Shown piece after piece: positions 38,495-52,063 of a stretch of 64,000 nt of DNA (positions within the stretch are counted from its first letter, which is position 1; every line of letters begins with the position of its first letter). The notes beneath the pieces are model-generated. The model was not told the origin of the DNA, ran no database searches, and saw only the letters and a list, made by a program, of their open reading frames with translations. The DNA is from Echinococcus granulosus (Eukaryota > Platyhelminthes > Cestoda > Cyclophyllidea > Taeniidae), in assembly GCF_000524195.1 (NCBI RefSeq), contig NW_020170432.1, positions 417,674 to 481,673 on the forward strand, written 5' to 3'. Both the position numbers and the translations under genes were made by a program.

Positions 38495-41152
38495 ACAAAA
38501 AATGTCAACAGCATAAACTATTTTATTGGCAGAGCGTGTAAATATAGACAAAAAATCAAAAGGAGAGTATATTTCCTTTTTGATTTGATAAACAAATAAA
38601 GGGTTGTTTATAAAAGTTGAATTTCAGAAGAAATTCACATTTTAAATACCAATTATTTTAAATGGACTTAAGGGTTGATCAAAAGGTAGTTAGGGGAGAA
38701 TCGTGGTTAACTATTGCATGTTTATGCATACCAGGATGATATCGATCGCTCGACAAGACTTCTATTTAACATTTATAAAAAACCGGATCTAAAAACTTGA
38801 CGAGTAAATATTTCAGTTTAAAATATCATTTCTAAAATACCAACTGCTCTAATCACTCGTCAAATTCCCAAAATAGGCTGAGAAAATTATATCCCCTTAA
38901 TTAAGCTGGAGTACCTGATATCTTCGGAATTTGGGACTTATATTTTAATAAAACAAATCCAAAATAAAATAATAAGATTTCGGGCCTATCAAAACACGTA
39001 GTAGTGCACTAATTTGACTTCACTACAATAGGATATAGTAACCCGGAAGATGAGTGAAGGATCATAAATTTAAGAACTTGGCACAAATAAATTTATATCC
39101 ATACGGGGACAAGATCTCATATAGCACTTTGGAGGAGCTCTTGACCAATAATGAGGCAATCAAACAAAACTTGACATTGTGCAAGGTGGTGGTTATACCA
39201 TAGCCATCTGGTGAGCATTGCAAAAGCACACACCAGAATATGCTAGTATGAAATAGGCACAAGCCATTTCACCCGGTAACGGATGCTAGTGTAGTTAAAG
39301 TTGAACTCATCAGAATACTACATTACATCATCTGGTTTTCTTAACTGTTACATTGGTTTACTGTAGAAGCTTGAGCCTGCAAGACAGTAAACCAGTTAGT
39401 AAGACCAAGACGACGTTTCTATATTTTTGGAGACTAAGCAAGTATCTAAGGCCTAATTCAAGAATAGAGACCACGACCTTTATATGGTTGACATACAATA
39501 CAATGATACAAACAAACACGAAAATTGATCGCAACAATTGCAAACTAAGTAAGATAAAATAAAATTGTTGTATTATTTTTAAACACATTTTTTAAAACTT
39601 TCTCCATTTACGTGATGGAAGAGTTGTATAAAATCAACAGATATTATTCATTCTCGACAGTTGCTTCCATTTTTTCATAGTGCAAAATAAATTTGTTTTT
39701 GTTCTGTATGTCGATTTTAGCTTAAAAATTCTAATGCAAAATGGCTTTAGAGCCCTATTTACCAGTTGCTAATGCACTCAACCCCATACATCCGTTTTCT
39801 TTTTTCCTGACCCATCAAGGATTTACTAATACCTCAAAACCTAAAAACAAAGTTGTTTTTAAAGCTCTTTAATAAGTCAATTATTCGATTTTGATTTCTT
39901 TTTTCGTTCAAATTCATCGTCTTCTCAAATCACTGTGCTCCATGCCTATATGCTAACATTTTCTACGCGCGAAAAACAACCTGCTCACATTTTATCCGTG
40001 TCCTGTGAATGTGCGTCCAGGTGTGTGTGTGCGAGTGGTAGTATGAGTCACCACTCGCTCCTCGGTCATATTCAAAATCGCGTGACTAATGCTAGCAAGG
40101 TCAGCTCGTCAAGACACTCCTGAACTAGGTCGAATTCTCAACCCATGTAGCCCTAGTCCGACAGATGGCATCTTCACCTAATTATTCCCTTTTGGTCAAT
40201 AATCAAATATGCCTGATTTCAGAATGCCAATCCCCAAATAGGTAATTCAACTAGTAGTTATATTCGAGTATCCCAGTTATTACTTGTCTATCACCGCTCG
40301 GAATTTTGATCATGATTTTGTGTCATCAGCTAAGTAAGAGTTAAACCGTATTCCTACTTGCATCAAGCTAAACATTACTCTTTTTTACCCTTTTTGTGAT
40401 TTTCCCTTAGGCACAAAATCGCTTTAAAAGTCTAACCGAGCTGCTGGCTAATTAGGTACAAAGAATGGTCTTGATGCCATAATAACACGGCAACCAACTC
40501 TTGTTGCCTTGATGAGGCTTTGCCCTATATGCCTAATTAACCTCCTATTAATTCAAACACTTACCTGGCCCCTTCAAGAGGGTCCAGCAATGGTCGCCTC
40601 ACTACCCAAGGAGTTGACACCTTTCGATCTTATTTTTTGGCTATTTAGAGGTATTAGGTTATGAGGAGGCGGAATCTAGGGGTAATTTGGCAATTAAGTG
40701 GGTAAAGTTTATTCTCTATTAGACCATTAAAGTCCCCTACATTTTTAACAATAGGCAATGTAAAAAGTCGACTTTCTGCCGCTGAATTAAATTCATTTAG
40801 CATTGACTTAAGCCAAGCTTGTCAAGTTTTTGCTAGCAAAAAGTCTGTGAATTTAATCCAAAATGGAAGCAAAAAACAAGTTGATTTTTCCAAGCGATTT
40901 AGGTTGCGTTTGATGAGAGTAGAGCACGAATACGTACGTCCTAAGACCTTACTGTCAGTAAATTGTGGTAGTAAAAGATTAGATACAATTTTCATTCCTT
41001 TCGGACATTTAACTTGCTCATAAAAGGGTAGCTTCTCGCATTTCCTTTGTAGTACACATTTAGAGCTGCATCATTAGCATAAAAGTCAGGTCTTTTTGAC
41101 TAATTACCTTTGGTAATGGACATGAAATAAGTGGAGTGTATTTGTATAATAA

Positions 41153-41640
41153 ATGAGGGTCGAAGAAGATCTCTTGTGGACATATGGCACCTACAGGCGA
41201 TTTCACAAATCTCCCACCGCCTTTGTTCCTCGGACAGCCAGCCACGTCCTCTCTCGCTCGCATCTGCCTGGCCGTAGCTGCAAGAGCATACACGCACGTC
41301 GACGGCTGACGAGTAGATGCGTCACGCGTGCATGCGTGCGTGCGTACGTGTGTGTGTCTGTCCCTCCTCCCATCCATCCACCCGTCCATGCGTACATAGA
41401 GATGACTCATCCAGCCACGTTACCGGTGAAGGACGCATCCCACCTGGCACGCTTGCAATCTCGGCGACACGTGAACCCCCATAGGATAGACTCCAAACGC
41501 CTTAGTAGCCGGAGTAGAGCGCACAGACCCTCATGGGCGCACTTACGCACTTGGGACCTTGACGACCGGCTCAACCAGCCTACCCCATCTGCCATCATGT
41601 CCTGTGGTACGGCCTTACCGTGGCAAGGGACAGGGTGAGT
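41153..41640 (+). other. GC- and CpG-rich patch with 161-codon open frame
   Basis: Clearly richer in GC and CpG than the surroundings. It holds a GTGCGTGCGTACGTGTGTG-type run near 41334 and a CCATCCATCC run near 41371. One + strand frame stays open from 41153 to 41638. Near its end, ATGTCCTGTGGTACG is followed within about 40 bases by a good donor (GTGAGTGT) at about 41635. It could be a promoter with a first coding exon, or a GC-rich repeat fragment. No homology is recognised. Confidence 0.3.
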
Positions 41641-44600
41641 GTACTAAACGAGCCTATTCAGCAGTGGACGTAATCGACCTACAGTCTAATTCAACAACTA
41701 GCATTTCAAGGGGATGAATCACGTCCAGTATAATCATAATTACTTATTCTATGACCTAATTTATTATGCATTTTGGAGGGTGTTGATGAGTCACCCTCCG
41801 CAATGAAGTCGCAAGCCAACAACCATTGAGGCCTAAAAGGCCATCACATAGCAATACTTTTTTGGACGGCGAGAAAAATCGATAATTCTTGACCCGTAGA
41901 TGTCATGTGGGGATGACATTATCTCCATCTGTAAATTTAAAACATTCCTAATACAAAAAAATGTGCTTAAATATTTTTTTTCCTTTTTCCTTATCAATGG
42001 AAATCCTTGAAAATTGATTGAAGACGTCCAAACTGCCCAAAGTGGCTTATTTACGAGGTATAGTTTTGGCAAATGTCTTATAGTTGAGTAACTTTTTAAA
42101 CTACAATTGAATAATGCATGAGAATAGTTTCAAAGTCCAACTTGAGGTAGCGTAACCAGGGCCTACGACAAGGCGATGGACGCAATACACTGGAGACTGT
42201 TGGAGAGAGTGAATGGATCACTCACACTGCTCTTATTAATAGAAAATGTACTGATAATTTACATGAAGAATGGGAAAAACTTTTACTGAAACTTTATACA
42301 TAAATGAGAATGAAAAAGATGCAATCCAAACTGAAAAGTCGATTATACTCCTAGGGCTCGAAATTTCTCCAAGGGAGCCCAAATTTATGGCGATGTAATG
42401 AATGCATTTAGCTAATAATAAATAGTTTGTATTAGAAGAACCCATTTCTTATTGACATTTACCATCTGCACGAAAACAGGTTTCTGCATAATCCTCCCTC
42501 CTCCGCCTCGGCGATTAATTGTGTGCATTCCACTTTTCCAACATACTTAGTAGGCAAAAACTGGGGAAAGTACTTTTGAATCAATGGGATCATTGCACTG
42601 AGAGTGGACGCCATTTGACTCCACTCAAAAGGAAATTGTCTGGCGAGTATTCAGGGCTACCTTGGTTAGCGCTACACTTTGTTCCGTAGGAAAAAACCTG
42701 CATAGAGGGAGAGACACGTAGCCTGTTCTCACATTTCTACTGATTTTCTCAATTTCTCTACCAGAAAGTGAGGCAGTGGGATTCTACAAACTTAGTATTC
42801 GCCATTTTGGATGTAAACATAACCACATATAAAAACTATGGGTTTATTCACCTGACCAACCGAAGGTAGATATAAATCGCTTTAACAACAGCGAAGTTGG
42901 CGACCCTGATGGCAATGCTGTTGGTTTCGTGTGTCTGGTTGGAGGGGTGGGAGTGAGGGCTGCGGGTAGGACTGCAAGGGATAGGGCTTAGGTGAGGTGC
43001 GGATTGGGGGCAGTCAATGGGAGATCGGTGGTCCAAACCCACCGAGGCATAGTGGGGGCGACGTGGCCTTAAATTTCACTTCTCCGTCGCTGTCTTGACT
43101 TCCCACAAACCAGCATTTGTCAAACGGTGAGTGCGTGTGTGTGTGGATGTGCGGTTTATTTTACGGCACACAAATGTGGTGGGTTTAGGCGAAACCGAAT
43201 TGATAGCTACGGCTTGAGGAAACAAAACTACCTCCTATGTGATACTTTAGGCCTTATTTTTCCAAAAGTGGATACCAGAATCCTGGATACTACTTAATTG
43301 CTACTACTGAATTATCCACTTAAACGGAGATTGCATGCTCCATGGCAAGTGCCTACGCCTCAGTGAAGTGGGCGGAGGTACCAGCGGAATGGAGAAAAAA
43401 ACAGCACCAGAAATGAATCATTTAGACGCTACATGTGCCTCATGTTGTTGCTGCCGTATCCCCACCGACCTACGTTCCATTAAAAAGCAGCACTCCATTT
43501 TATGACAGATTGGATTGTCCCCCTGAATTCGGGTGCCCCAACATCGTGGTAAATAGGCAGAGCGGAGAATGTCTTGACTGTATAGTATACCCAAAATAAC
43601 TAAGTCATGCAATATGCTAATCACTAATTTGTATGGCCACATTGTGTGTGATCTCTCGCTCGGCATATCAACACGTTTGCGTGCGTGATTTGCGGGTTTG
43701 CATGTATGAAGACTTAGCTCGGGTCATAGGGTGCCACCACCGACCCGCGAAATGTGACTTGACTTTCACACGGAGCGCAATAAAATCACATCTGCTTTCA
43801 CAACCACCTGGAGGTCCATGTTAGGGCGACAATTTACACCCAATGCCTGGTAATACATAAACTAAGCTAAGATAAATTAGGAAAAGCCTCTTCCATCGAC
43901 ATTTGTGATTCAGTGGTCATGTCTACCCATCCATGTCAATCCATAAGGCTTGATATATTCATCAGTGATGATAGAGCAGCATTTTAGACTGTCAAATGCA
44001 CCATTTTAAGTAAGAAATGGGCACACTCAGTAGAGATCGCCCCTCGATAGGGAGGAAATATCCTATTTATTCACCGTCCTGGAAGTAAATATAAAGCTTC
44101 CCCTATAAAAATATCAAGAAAGTCGAGGAGAAACCATTACGATAGCTGAAGGAGCTTTTTGATTCATGTGAAGTAGTAGCCACACCAGTGGGGTTCAGGA
44201 TCCTAAGACGACCACGCAATCAGCACGGGAGTAGATTTTGCAAAGCTTCAGGCTAAAACATTGGCGTAGGCTGCTCCTGATTGAAGCGCCTGGTAAAGTC
44301 CCATCCTCAAAAGGCCTTTTAAAGCTTCATGCTTTGATTATCCAGCCAAAAAAAATGTAGACAACGAAGTGTCTGAAGATATATGCTATTTACATACCAA
44401 AAAAAGCCTAAAATCGCGCTTAGTTAATTTTGACTGCATTGGAAAGAAATGTGAAGTGTAGGCAATGTTCCCGAGGGTTCAAGCTACCCATTTCGTGGTT
44501 CGCAACAATGCATGGAATGTCCTACCTGATGTACTTTCGATTTCAGAGCTTTTTTTTCCCTGCATCGTAGAACAAAATATGCCTGTGAATGTACTCTGAG

Positions 44601-46023
44601 AGAGTGACCATTTCAAAATGCCGCCTAACTGAACGATAAAATTAGTTGTGGGGGTCATGAGGTCATGTCCCGCATTTGTTTGAACTCCACGACGGCACGT
44701 CATGACAGTGCTGCCCGTCCTACTTTATCAAGCTCAATGTGCTTACCAAAACCATCCGTGCCAGTTGGAACTAATTCTAAGTAGCTTGCCAATACTGCTT
44801 ACCCTCAGGGAACACATGAGGCGCTCCAAATAGATTTTGTAGTTTTATGTGAAAAACTCCTTCAAAAGCAAAATCCCTTTTCCCAAGGTGATAAACGATA
44901 ACTGCAATTTTTACTTTACGAAGATGCCTGGCCCCTGAACGCCTAGAAAAAAAGGAACTCCTTTTATTTTCCTACTGTCTACTGTCTATTTCGCACGTGG
45001 TCGTGCATTTGCCGCCCGATTTCAATGCCAAGAAAGGGTGCTAATCATCACTTGGACCTTATGGAACCTAACTGACATTAGGAGACCATGAAAGCCTCTT
45101 CCTTTAGTTGAAATGCCTATCTTATCAGTTAGAGGCACTGTGAGGTGGAAGGGATCTTCGTTACTGCCTCTTTCCCTTGTAATCATTGAGTTTTCTAAAG
45201 CCAACTCCAAGAAATGGTAATTATCACTTAAAATAACTAAAGATGAGAATGCAATTGGAGAGGCTTTTCGTCCTTCCTCTCTTCTCACCCATCACATCCT
45301 AAAATGCAAATATCGGGATTATGTTTATGGCTCTTTGAGTAGTGAAATCCTAAGTTTTCCTATCTCCTCACTGATTGGCTGGACCTCTTTGTCTCCAAAG
45401 GAGAAGTCATTTTTGACAAATCATCGTGTTATCTTGACTTTTATCGCCTCGAGTACTGAGTAGATCGTCTTGAGACAGCCAATGATATGACCGTTTGGAT
45501 AGCTCAGGGGTCAAATGCAAAACTTGTTTATTCTCCTGAGGTGTTTTAGAACTGACAATATTGCCTTTTTAGAACTCACGAGAGGGAGGTGAGGGAGCTT
45601 ACCGTCATCTGTTTATATATGAAATTTGGGCGGCACCCACTTGCTTAGTTGCTTACACGATTTGGTTGGCTGATTTAGGTGTAGAGGAATGGTTCCATCA
45701 CTCACCAAGTTAAGCTTGACTAAACGCTTTCTTCCAACACATTAATTTTTAATTTAAATCTATTCTAATCAAGAAGAGAGCTTTCTCGTAGATGTTCCAT
45801 CCATCTTTGACCAGTTTGCCGGACAGTATGTGCTACAATCTTACATTCTGGGGATATTGTAAAAATGGAGTTAACTTCAGTTCGTAAAGCCAGCCCCTAG
45901 CCCCCCAAATCACATCTATCAGGTTCACCTGCCGTTGCAAGCTGGAGGCTTAGGTTGGAAAGAACATAAAGCTAGCGAGCACAACAAAGAGTAGCGAACC
46001 GGCAGGATGACACACTTTCACCC

Positions 46024-46079
46024 ATGCTTTATTATGCATGCCTATAAACAATTGCATGCATTTTACGTTTCAACAAGAA
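46024..46079 (+). repeat. Dispersed repeat, copy 2
   Basis: Partner of 15082-15137, same orientation, 31 kb away. Shares ATGCTTTAT, TATAAACAAT, GCATGC and TTTTAC in order. Confidence 0.5.
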
Positions 46080-48739
46080 ACTGTGACGGGCTCTTGTGGA
46101 AATAACGATGCCATCCAATCGATGGATAGACAATGAGTGAATTGGATGACTGATAAACTTTTGGCCCTTCAAGAGTCGAGAGACGCTCGATTGCCGCTAA
46201 AGCAGTTGATTAACTTCCCCTCGTAAAAGAGCAACGTCAATCTGACCTGAGTAATAAATGTAAGGTCGGTTCATTGCAATCAAAGGAAAATTATAGAACA
46301 GTGGTAAATTGCCTACCCAATTAGTCGTCCTCCCCTTTCCCCCAACATCACCATTCCCCCCTCTAGAGAGGTCAAATAAATCATAGAATGAGGGGGACCT
46401 AGGTTTGTTTTACTAGGAGAGGAAAATTTGTCCTCGCCAACCGTGAACTCGGAGACTTCGGAGCCCGAGAAAGTTGTGATGGGTAAATAGGAGCATCCAC
46501 AAAGGGAAAGGCGGCATTTTTAGGCTTCTATTTTCACTTGATCCGTAAAGAGTATGGAATAAAATTGGGCCTCATAGGTCAAATATCATATCCCACCTCC
46601 TCTTTCCCTGGATTTGGTAAATTATCCACCAGAGCAGAGAGGCAATTTCACAGCAAGTTGCTCTAATGGCAGTAATGAAACGCTTCCGATTCCTGTTTCC
46701 AAAACTTCTCACAGAACTTACAAGAATCTATTTCTGTAAATGGGTCTGTGCATAAGTGAATTTACTTGATGTTTACATGTTCAAATTATACCGAGTGTGA
46801 GCGCTGGTACCCGTTCCCTTCTTCCATTCTACAGCTCCGATGGGCAGTTGGAGTACAAAATTCTCTACATTTACTGACATTAAAAGTCAGTTGACCTTTA
46901 TGAAGTGATATTGCCGGAAATAAAGTTGAAATAAACAAATGTTACCTCCGATTTGACTGCAAGAGGAAGATGAAATGCAGTACGAGTCAGTGACATATGT
47001 ACATGTAGTAAAGGGGAGGTGGAGTTGCCTTTTCCTCCGCTACACGACTTTCATCCTTACAAATTCGGGAGGTCTTCTCCATGACTCACAACTAGCATTC
47101 CCACAAAGACGAGGCTAAATGAACTGGCCGACAGATTAATCCTTTATAAATTAGAGGAGGGGATGAAAAAAAACTGCAGATTGCATGCAGAATCCACGTC
47201 CATAGATGCAGCCATCTTTAGGTCTGGCAATAGTAACTTACACGAGGGATATTGTAAACAAAATCTGGACTAAATACGGAGAATGCAACAGCCTCCTCCA
47301 CCTTTTAGTCCAGATGAACAAATTTCATCTGGCCGTGAGAAAAAATGTGGCATGTAAATGAATGGATGAATGAAGGAAGAAGGTCACGCACATGGACGCC
47401 TGTTTAAGGAGTGCGAGAATTCAGGCGGTCGACGTGAAAACGATATCTCGGGTGTTAAATAGTGTCCACATGTGTAAGTTTTGAGGCAGGTAAAACTATG
47501 CCCATCTGGCTCACATTTTTAAAAGAAAAAAATATTTAAACCTTGCCTCTTTGCCTCTAGAATAGCATCAATCAGCTTTATTGTAGTACCGAATCAGTCG
47601 GTTAGTGTGAGATAGGAACTTTTAAGAGGAGAATTGGAATGGGTTCAATGGGGAAGGAAGTATGCACCACAACGAAGGGGGGAAAAGATGGAATGCAGGC
47701 TTTTGGAATAAAGAAGTTTCTCATTCTCCAAAGCACATTGCCAAAATTCCCCAGGGATAAGAAAATTCCCTTTCTCCCTCGTTTATGCATAAAATGTTCG
47801 TGTGTGTTCGCATTTGTGCTAGTTTTTAAAGAAAACAATAAGTAAACGCAACAAATATGTGCATTTCGTGTCTGTAGCTGAGGGACCCATTAGTAATTTC
47901 GTAGGAAAAAGAGCTCCCAACGTAAGTACATGCCATGGCGACAATGTTGCAATGCTGTCCCATTTATTAGACAAACACAGAGCATGGAGGGAAAAAGGAG
48001 CCGAGCTGCAGTCAATGGCCACCCATTCCGTTTCCTATTTTGGACAGGATTAATTGACTTTGCGTCGGGTTTGGCCTATGAAGCCCGGTAGAGGAGGGAA
48101 TCGCTTGTTCGGGACTTGCCCAATCTTTCCATTCGCTAGTCATCCACACAGTTCTCTCCCCGTGCCCATCAGGGTGTCAAGATGATGACATGCTGTGTGA
48201 GAATTAAACGAACCCTTTCTACATCCAAGGTGAGAACAAAAAACCCTGGAGTGGTGGATGATTAATTGTCTCCATCTTTTATTTATGCCGATAAAGCCTC
48301 TAACAGCTGCATTAGGGGACGAGACACGCCAGCTTCCACTGATATCCAGGCGCTCATACGTGAGTTGCGGTACCTTGAAGACCGGTAAGCGTCCTAGTTT
48401 GAGGACTTCATGTACCGAGACTAAACCGGGAAGTACCAACCGGTTCATTATCATATATCACGATTTACTGGTCTTTAAAACAATGTACAAACGCTGTTGA
48501 CACATGCGGAGTGAAATGAGACCCAAAAGTAAACACTAGGGGTTAAATCGGGTCATTGACATAGCCATGTGAGTCACGAATTTGTTAAAGGGACGTACTC
48601 CACACCTTTTATACAATATCAACACCGAACAAACGGCCATCGAGAGAGACGGTAAATATGTACACGCTAACCACATACACTTGTGTGTATGGTACTCCGT
48701 ACCAAGCGCAGTATGTGCAAGTAGAGAACCCACGTAGTG

Positions 48740-49260
48740 GATCCGAAATTTGAGAAAAAACGGAATGACCGACTTGCAAGCACGAGTAGAAAGATCAGGG
48801 AATCAGTCTCTTAATGAGCCTGCAATCAGGCGCAGTAGTGGTACCGTGGAAACGGAACCCAGTAACGAGTAAACACTCTCCAATGGTTGTACGGGTATTC
48901 CACTTTACAGGTGGTAGTTTTAAGCGGGCTCCACAAGATACAGTAGACTAAGAGGACCCAGACAGCTTGATCGAGAGCAAACCGACACTGCAAAAGGCGG
49001 AAGGGTTAGATCCCGAGAACTGGGATCTCAAGGACGAGACGGCCTTCTCCACGGTCACACTAGTCTCCAAACTCCGCTAGCTTGGAGGTTGAGGAAAGAA
49101 CAGTGATAGCCCTTAAGGCAGCCTATGGCACAAACTAGGACCCACCAGACTCGCGTAACCACGCTGTGCACCCACAAGGCGGGACTTATCGATCAGTCGA
49201 ACCGTCTCCCCATTCCCACGCTTCCACCGCGATCACGACGACGACCTTGAGCTACTTTAT
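48740..49260. other. GC-rich island without recognised gene
   Basis: Base composition rises to about half G+C over roughly 500 bp, then drops sharply into AT-rich DNA. There is no long open frame on either strand. Direct and inverted short matches (GATCCCGAGAACTGGGATC at about 49011) give hairpin potential. This could be the remains of a mobile element or a regulatory island. Confidence 0.35.
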
Positions 49261-49348
49261 AGACATTAGCAGCCCACGCCCTCCTTCGATAGAGGCTTCA
49301 CTTGGAAAAAATTAAATGCATATGACCGCTAATCAATGTCACCCACAT

Positions 49349-49372
49349 CCCTCCTCCTCCTCCTCCTCCTCT
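49349..49372 (+). repeat. (CTC)n microsatellite
   Basis: Eight tandem CTC triplets. Confidence 0.9.
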
Positions 49373-49793
49373 TCTGCCTCTATCTCAACCCCAATAAGGT
49401 CATCAATGAAGCGTCATCAAAAGTGGTGTCAAAAAAGGTTTATTTTGCTTAACTCGCTGTTACATGCGTCCGCGCAGTTAGTCATTAAATTGGTTAAATT
49501 ATTTCGCATAGACAAAATACAAATGATATCTTATATAAAATTGAGCATTGGTTAGTAGGGTCGGGAAGTACCTAAAACAGAGGAAGAAACCCGAATTATA
49601 AGGGACAGGCAATAGCGATACGCAACGTATACCTATGACAGAATTGCCATGCAGAATAGTGCGATCAGAATTAGGAGAGAGGAACAAGAAAGCACACACA
49701 GACACGCATCGATATCCGAGAGGGAAGACGAGGGCGTCAGTGACTTTTATCTCTTCGTCAGGAGTAATCCCCACAACGGAAAGGAGGAGCCGT

Positions 49794-49962
49794 ACACACA
49801 CACACACACAAGGATGGAGGGCAAGCAAATGAGCAAAATCTTATATAAATCACAAAAAGAAACGATAGCCGTGCAACACAATGGGAGATTGGAGGAGGAT
49901 AGAATGTTTACGCTGACAATAGGCAGAAAGCCACACACACACACACACGCACACAAACACAC
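49794..49962 (+). repeat. Pair of (CA)n microsatellites
   Basis: Two CA runs, 49794-49810 and 49932-49962, lie about 120 bp apart in the same orientation. The second is interrupted (CGCACACAAACACAC). Confidence 0.9.
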
Positions 49963-50244
49963 GGAGAAATGACACTGAGAACGAGAGCCTATGGGTGTAA
50001 CAGATCACTCACTCATGGACTTATAAAATCATTGTCATTACGAGGTAGTTATGTCTCCACTTTTAAAAGCAACAGTTCTTTCGGTAAAAAAAGTTGCGGT
50101 AATAAATCGGAATAAATAAGGTGGAGTTGGCATTACTGTTGATTTGGGGCTAGATAAAACGAAAGAGGAAAGTTTGTTTAACAAATTGGCACTCCGAGCA
50201 ACCATAATCATAAAAAGTAGTTCAAATAATCCTAACGGGATTGG

Positions 50245-51924
50245 CTACACACCAAACTCACCTCTGGGACGTTTTAACTGAACCTTCAATCGCTTCGGAC
50301 CCACTGAATAACCATTCATCTCAGCGATTGCTCGCTGGGCACTAACAGGGTTATCGTAGCTCACAAAGCCTAGGAAAAAAAAACCCCCTTTGATCAACCA
50401 TCAACGGTGGGGCAAGAAGTTAACAAGTGCCAAATATGGCACAAGGACGTACCAAAGCATTTGCTTTGGTTTGTTCCCCTATCCACAAACACTTTCGCAC
50501 TTATCACTTGTCCAAACGACGAAAACAGATTCACCAGGTCCATATCGCCATACTCTTGCGGGAGGTGATAAATGAACAAATTGCTGCCTTCAGGGCCAGT
50601 TGGCATTTGCTCACGCCCAACCGGTCGTTGGTGAAGAGGAGCTGCCAACACTTGGGCGAGGTTTTGAATACCCGCTGCACCTGGAGGCAAAAGGGACACA
50701 ATTCATTAAGAACTTATTTCAAAGGGGGCAAATGGAAGGGAAAAAAGGTAAAAACCCACTCAATCCAAACTGCGGATAGCTGAGCGCGGATGGTCGAGCA
50801 ACTGAAAGCAAAGCATGGCGATGGATAAGAGGCAGCACTTCCACAGTAGGGATACTGAACGACTACCTACCTGCGCCGTTAGGAGTAATGCCTGGTAATG
50901 TGGATAGCATAACCCCATTTGGGGAAAAATGGGGATTCTGAACTAAATTTGCGGAGAACTGTTGCTGCTGTTGTTGCTGCAGCAGGAGTTGCTGTGAGTT
51001 TTGCTGCGCCATTATAAGCGCCAAGGCTTGTGCTGCAGCCGGATCAAAATGGAAACCTCCGGGAGATGCTGATGGTTGCGGAAAGGCGGTGGGTTGTACC
51101 ACCATAGGCTGATTTCTCATGGCCTCGTAAAATGCGCCAAGCGCCGCAACCGCACTGGTGCTGGACGGTCCGGCATTACCGTTTATCGTAGGAGCTTGAT
51201 TTTGCCATACTGAGGGAAGAATCACCGCAGCCGGCGATGGAGTTGTGATCGAAGAGGTTTCAGATGGAATCGTCAATATGGGTGAACAGGCATTCTCAAC
51301 CTGTTGTTGAACAGGCTGGATCTGTGCAACCGTTGTGGAATTCTAAAGTGGTAGAATAGGTGGGTGCACATAAATGCATAAAACCTACAGAACCATTCGG
51401 GTCGGCAATGACCCGTTTTGGTAAGACATCCTTCGCATTTACTCCCGGAACAAGTGAATGTCGTCAATGGATGTGCTTACAGAGTACATCGAGGGCAGGT
51501 AATGACTCTGGCCATTATTGGCAGGAGCGGTGGCGGCTGCGGTAGAATTCATTATGAAATTAGTTAACGTCACGGGATCCATAATCTGTTGGTAAAGACC
51601 CGCGAGTTGTGCCACATCCAGACCGCCAAGAGTGACTGCACCGGGGCTTGGAGTCGGGAACGGTGGCGGCGCATGACCGTTAGATCGAGGCACCAATCCG
51701 GCTGCTTCCACGTCTCCTCCAGGAAGCGCACCGGTAGCCGCATAGGGCAGCAAGTTATCCGGTCGCTATTCAAAGCAATTATTATTGTTAACCACGATAA
51801 GCCACGGATGTTGGCACGACTGCAATACAGTAATTCCGAGTACTTACGGTTGACGGGAAAGTCCCATTTGAAAGAATTGACTGATCAGCTTCTGCTGGGT
51901 TGGGAAAGTTGCTCGCGGCCCCAT
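50245..51924 (-). CDS. CELF: CELF/Bruno-like RNA-binding protein, C-terminal part (linker and RRM3)
   Basis: CELF proteins bind GU-rich RNA and control alternative splicing, translation and mRNA decay. Exons seen on the - strand: 51924-51848, 51765-51481, 51342-50871, 50680-50453 and 50369-50245, introns 82-190 bp, phases consistent. The first four give a long Ala/Pro/Asn/Gln-rich linker, with a run of seven Gln around 50980. RRM3 spans the last two exons: [20 protein letters not shown] (RNP2 in LFIYHLP), [20 protein letters not shown] (RNP1 KCFGFVSY), [18 protein letters not shown], and KRLKVQLKR; each is close to human CELF1. The frame ends KRPRGEFGV and TAG at 50245-50247. A GTGAGT donor at 50261 could instead splice to a further exon. 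RRM1 and RRM2 were not seen. The 5' border at 51924 has a weak acceptor; the frame is open back to an ATG at 52063. Confidence 0.92.
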
Positions 51925-52063
51925 CTTTGTTTTCAAGTAAATTTATGGTTAATAACTCAAAACTGACCTCAGAGTAAAAAAATATAATGAATAATAGCTT
52001 CCTAATCCCATGGCTCATGAAACCAACTGCTCTCAACGTGTCGAACCCGTCGGCAGTATGCAC

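Larger units (their letters stand above)
38495..50244. other. Long region with no recognised gene
   Basis: No recognised protein and no chainable exon set on either strand. The region lies 3' of CELF and 5' of FAM221A (both on the - strand), so it should contain the CELF 3' UTR and the FAM221A promoter. Listed separately are two GC-rich patches, microsatellites and a dispersed repeat copy. A GA-rich/GC-rich stretch also lies at about 42930-43080. Confidence 0.6.

Noticed and set aside
49499..49972. Overlapping open frames of about 107-109 codons on both strands
   Set aside because: They read through CA microsatellites (His/Thr and Val/Cys runs) and reflect low complexity.
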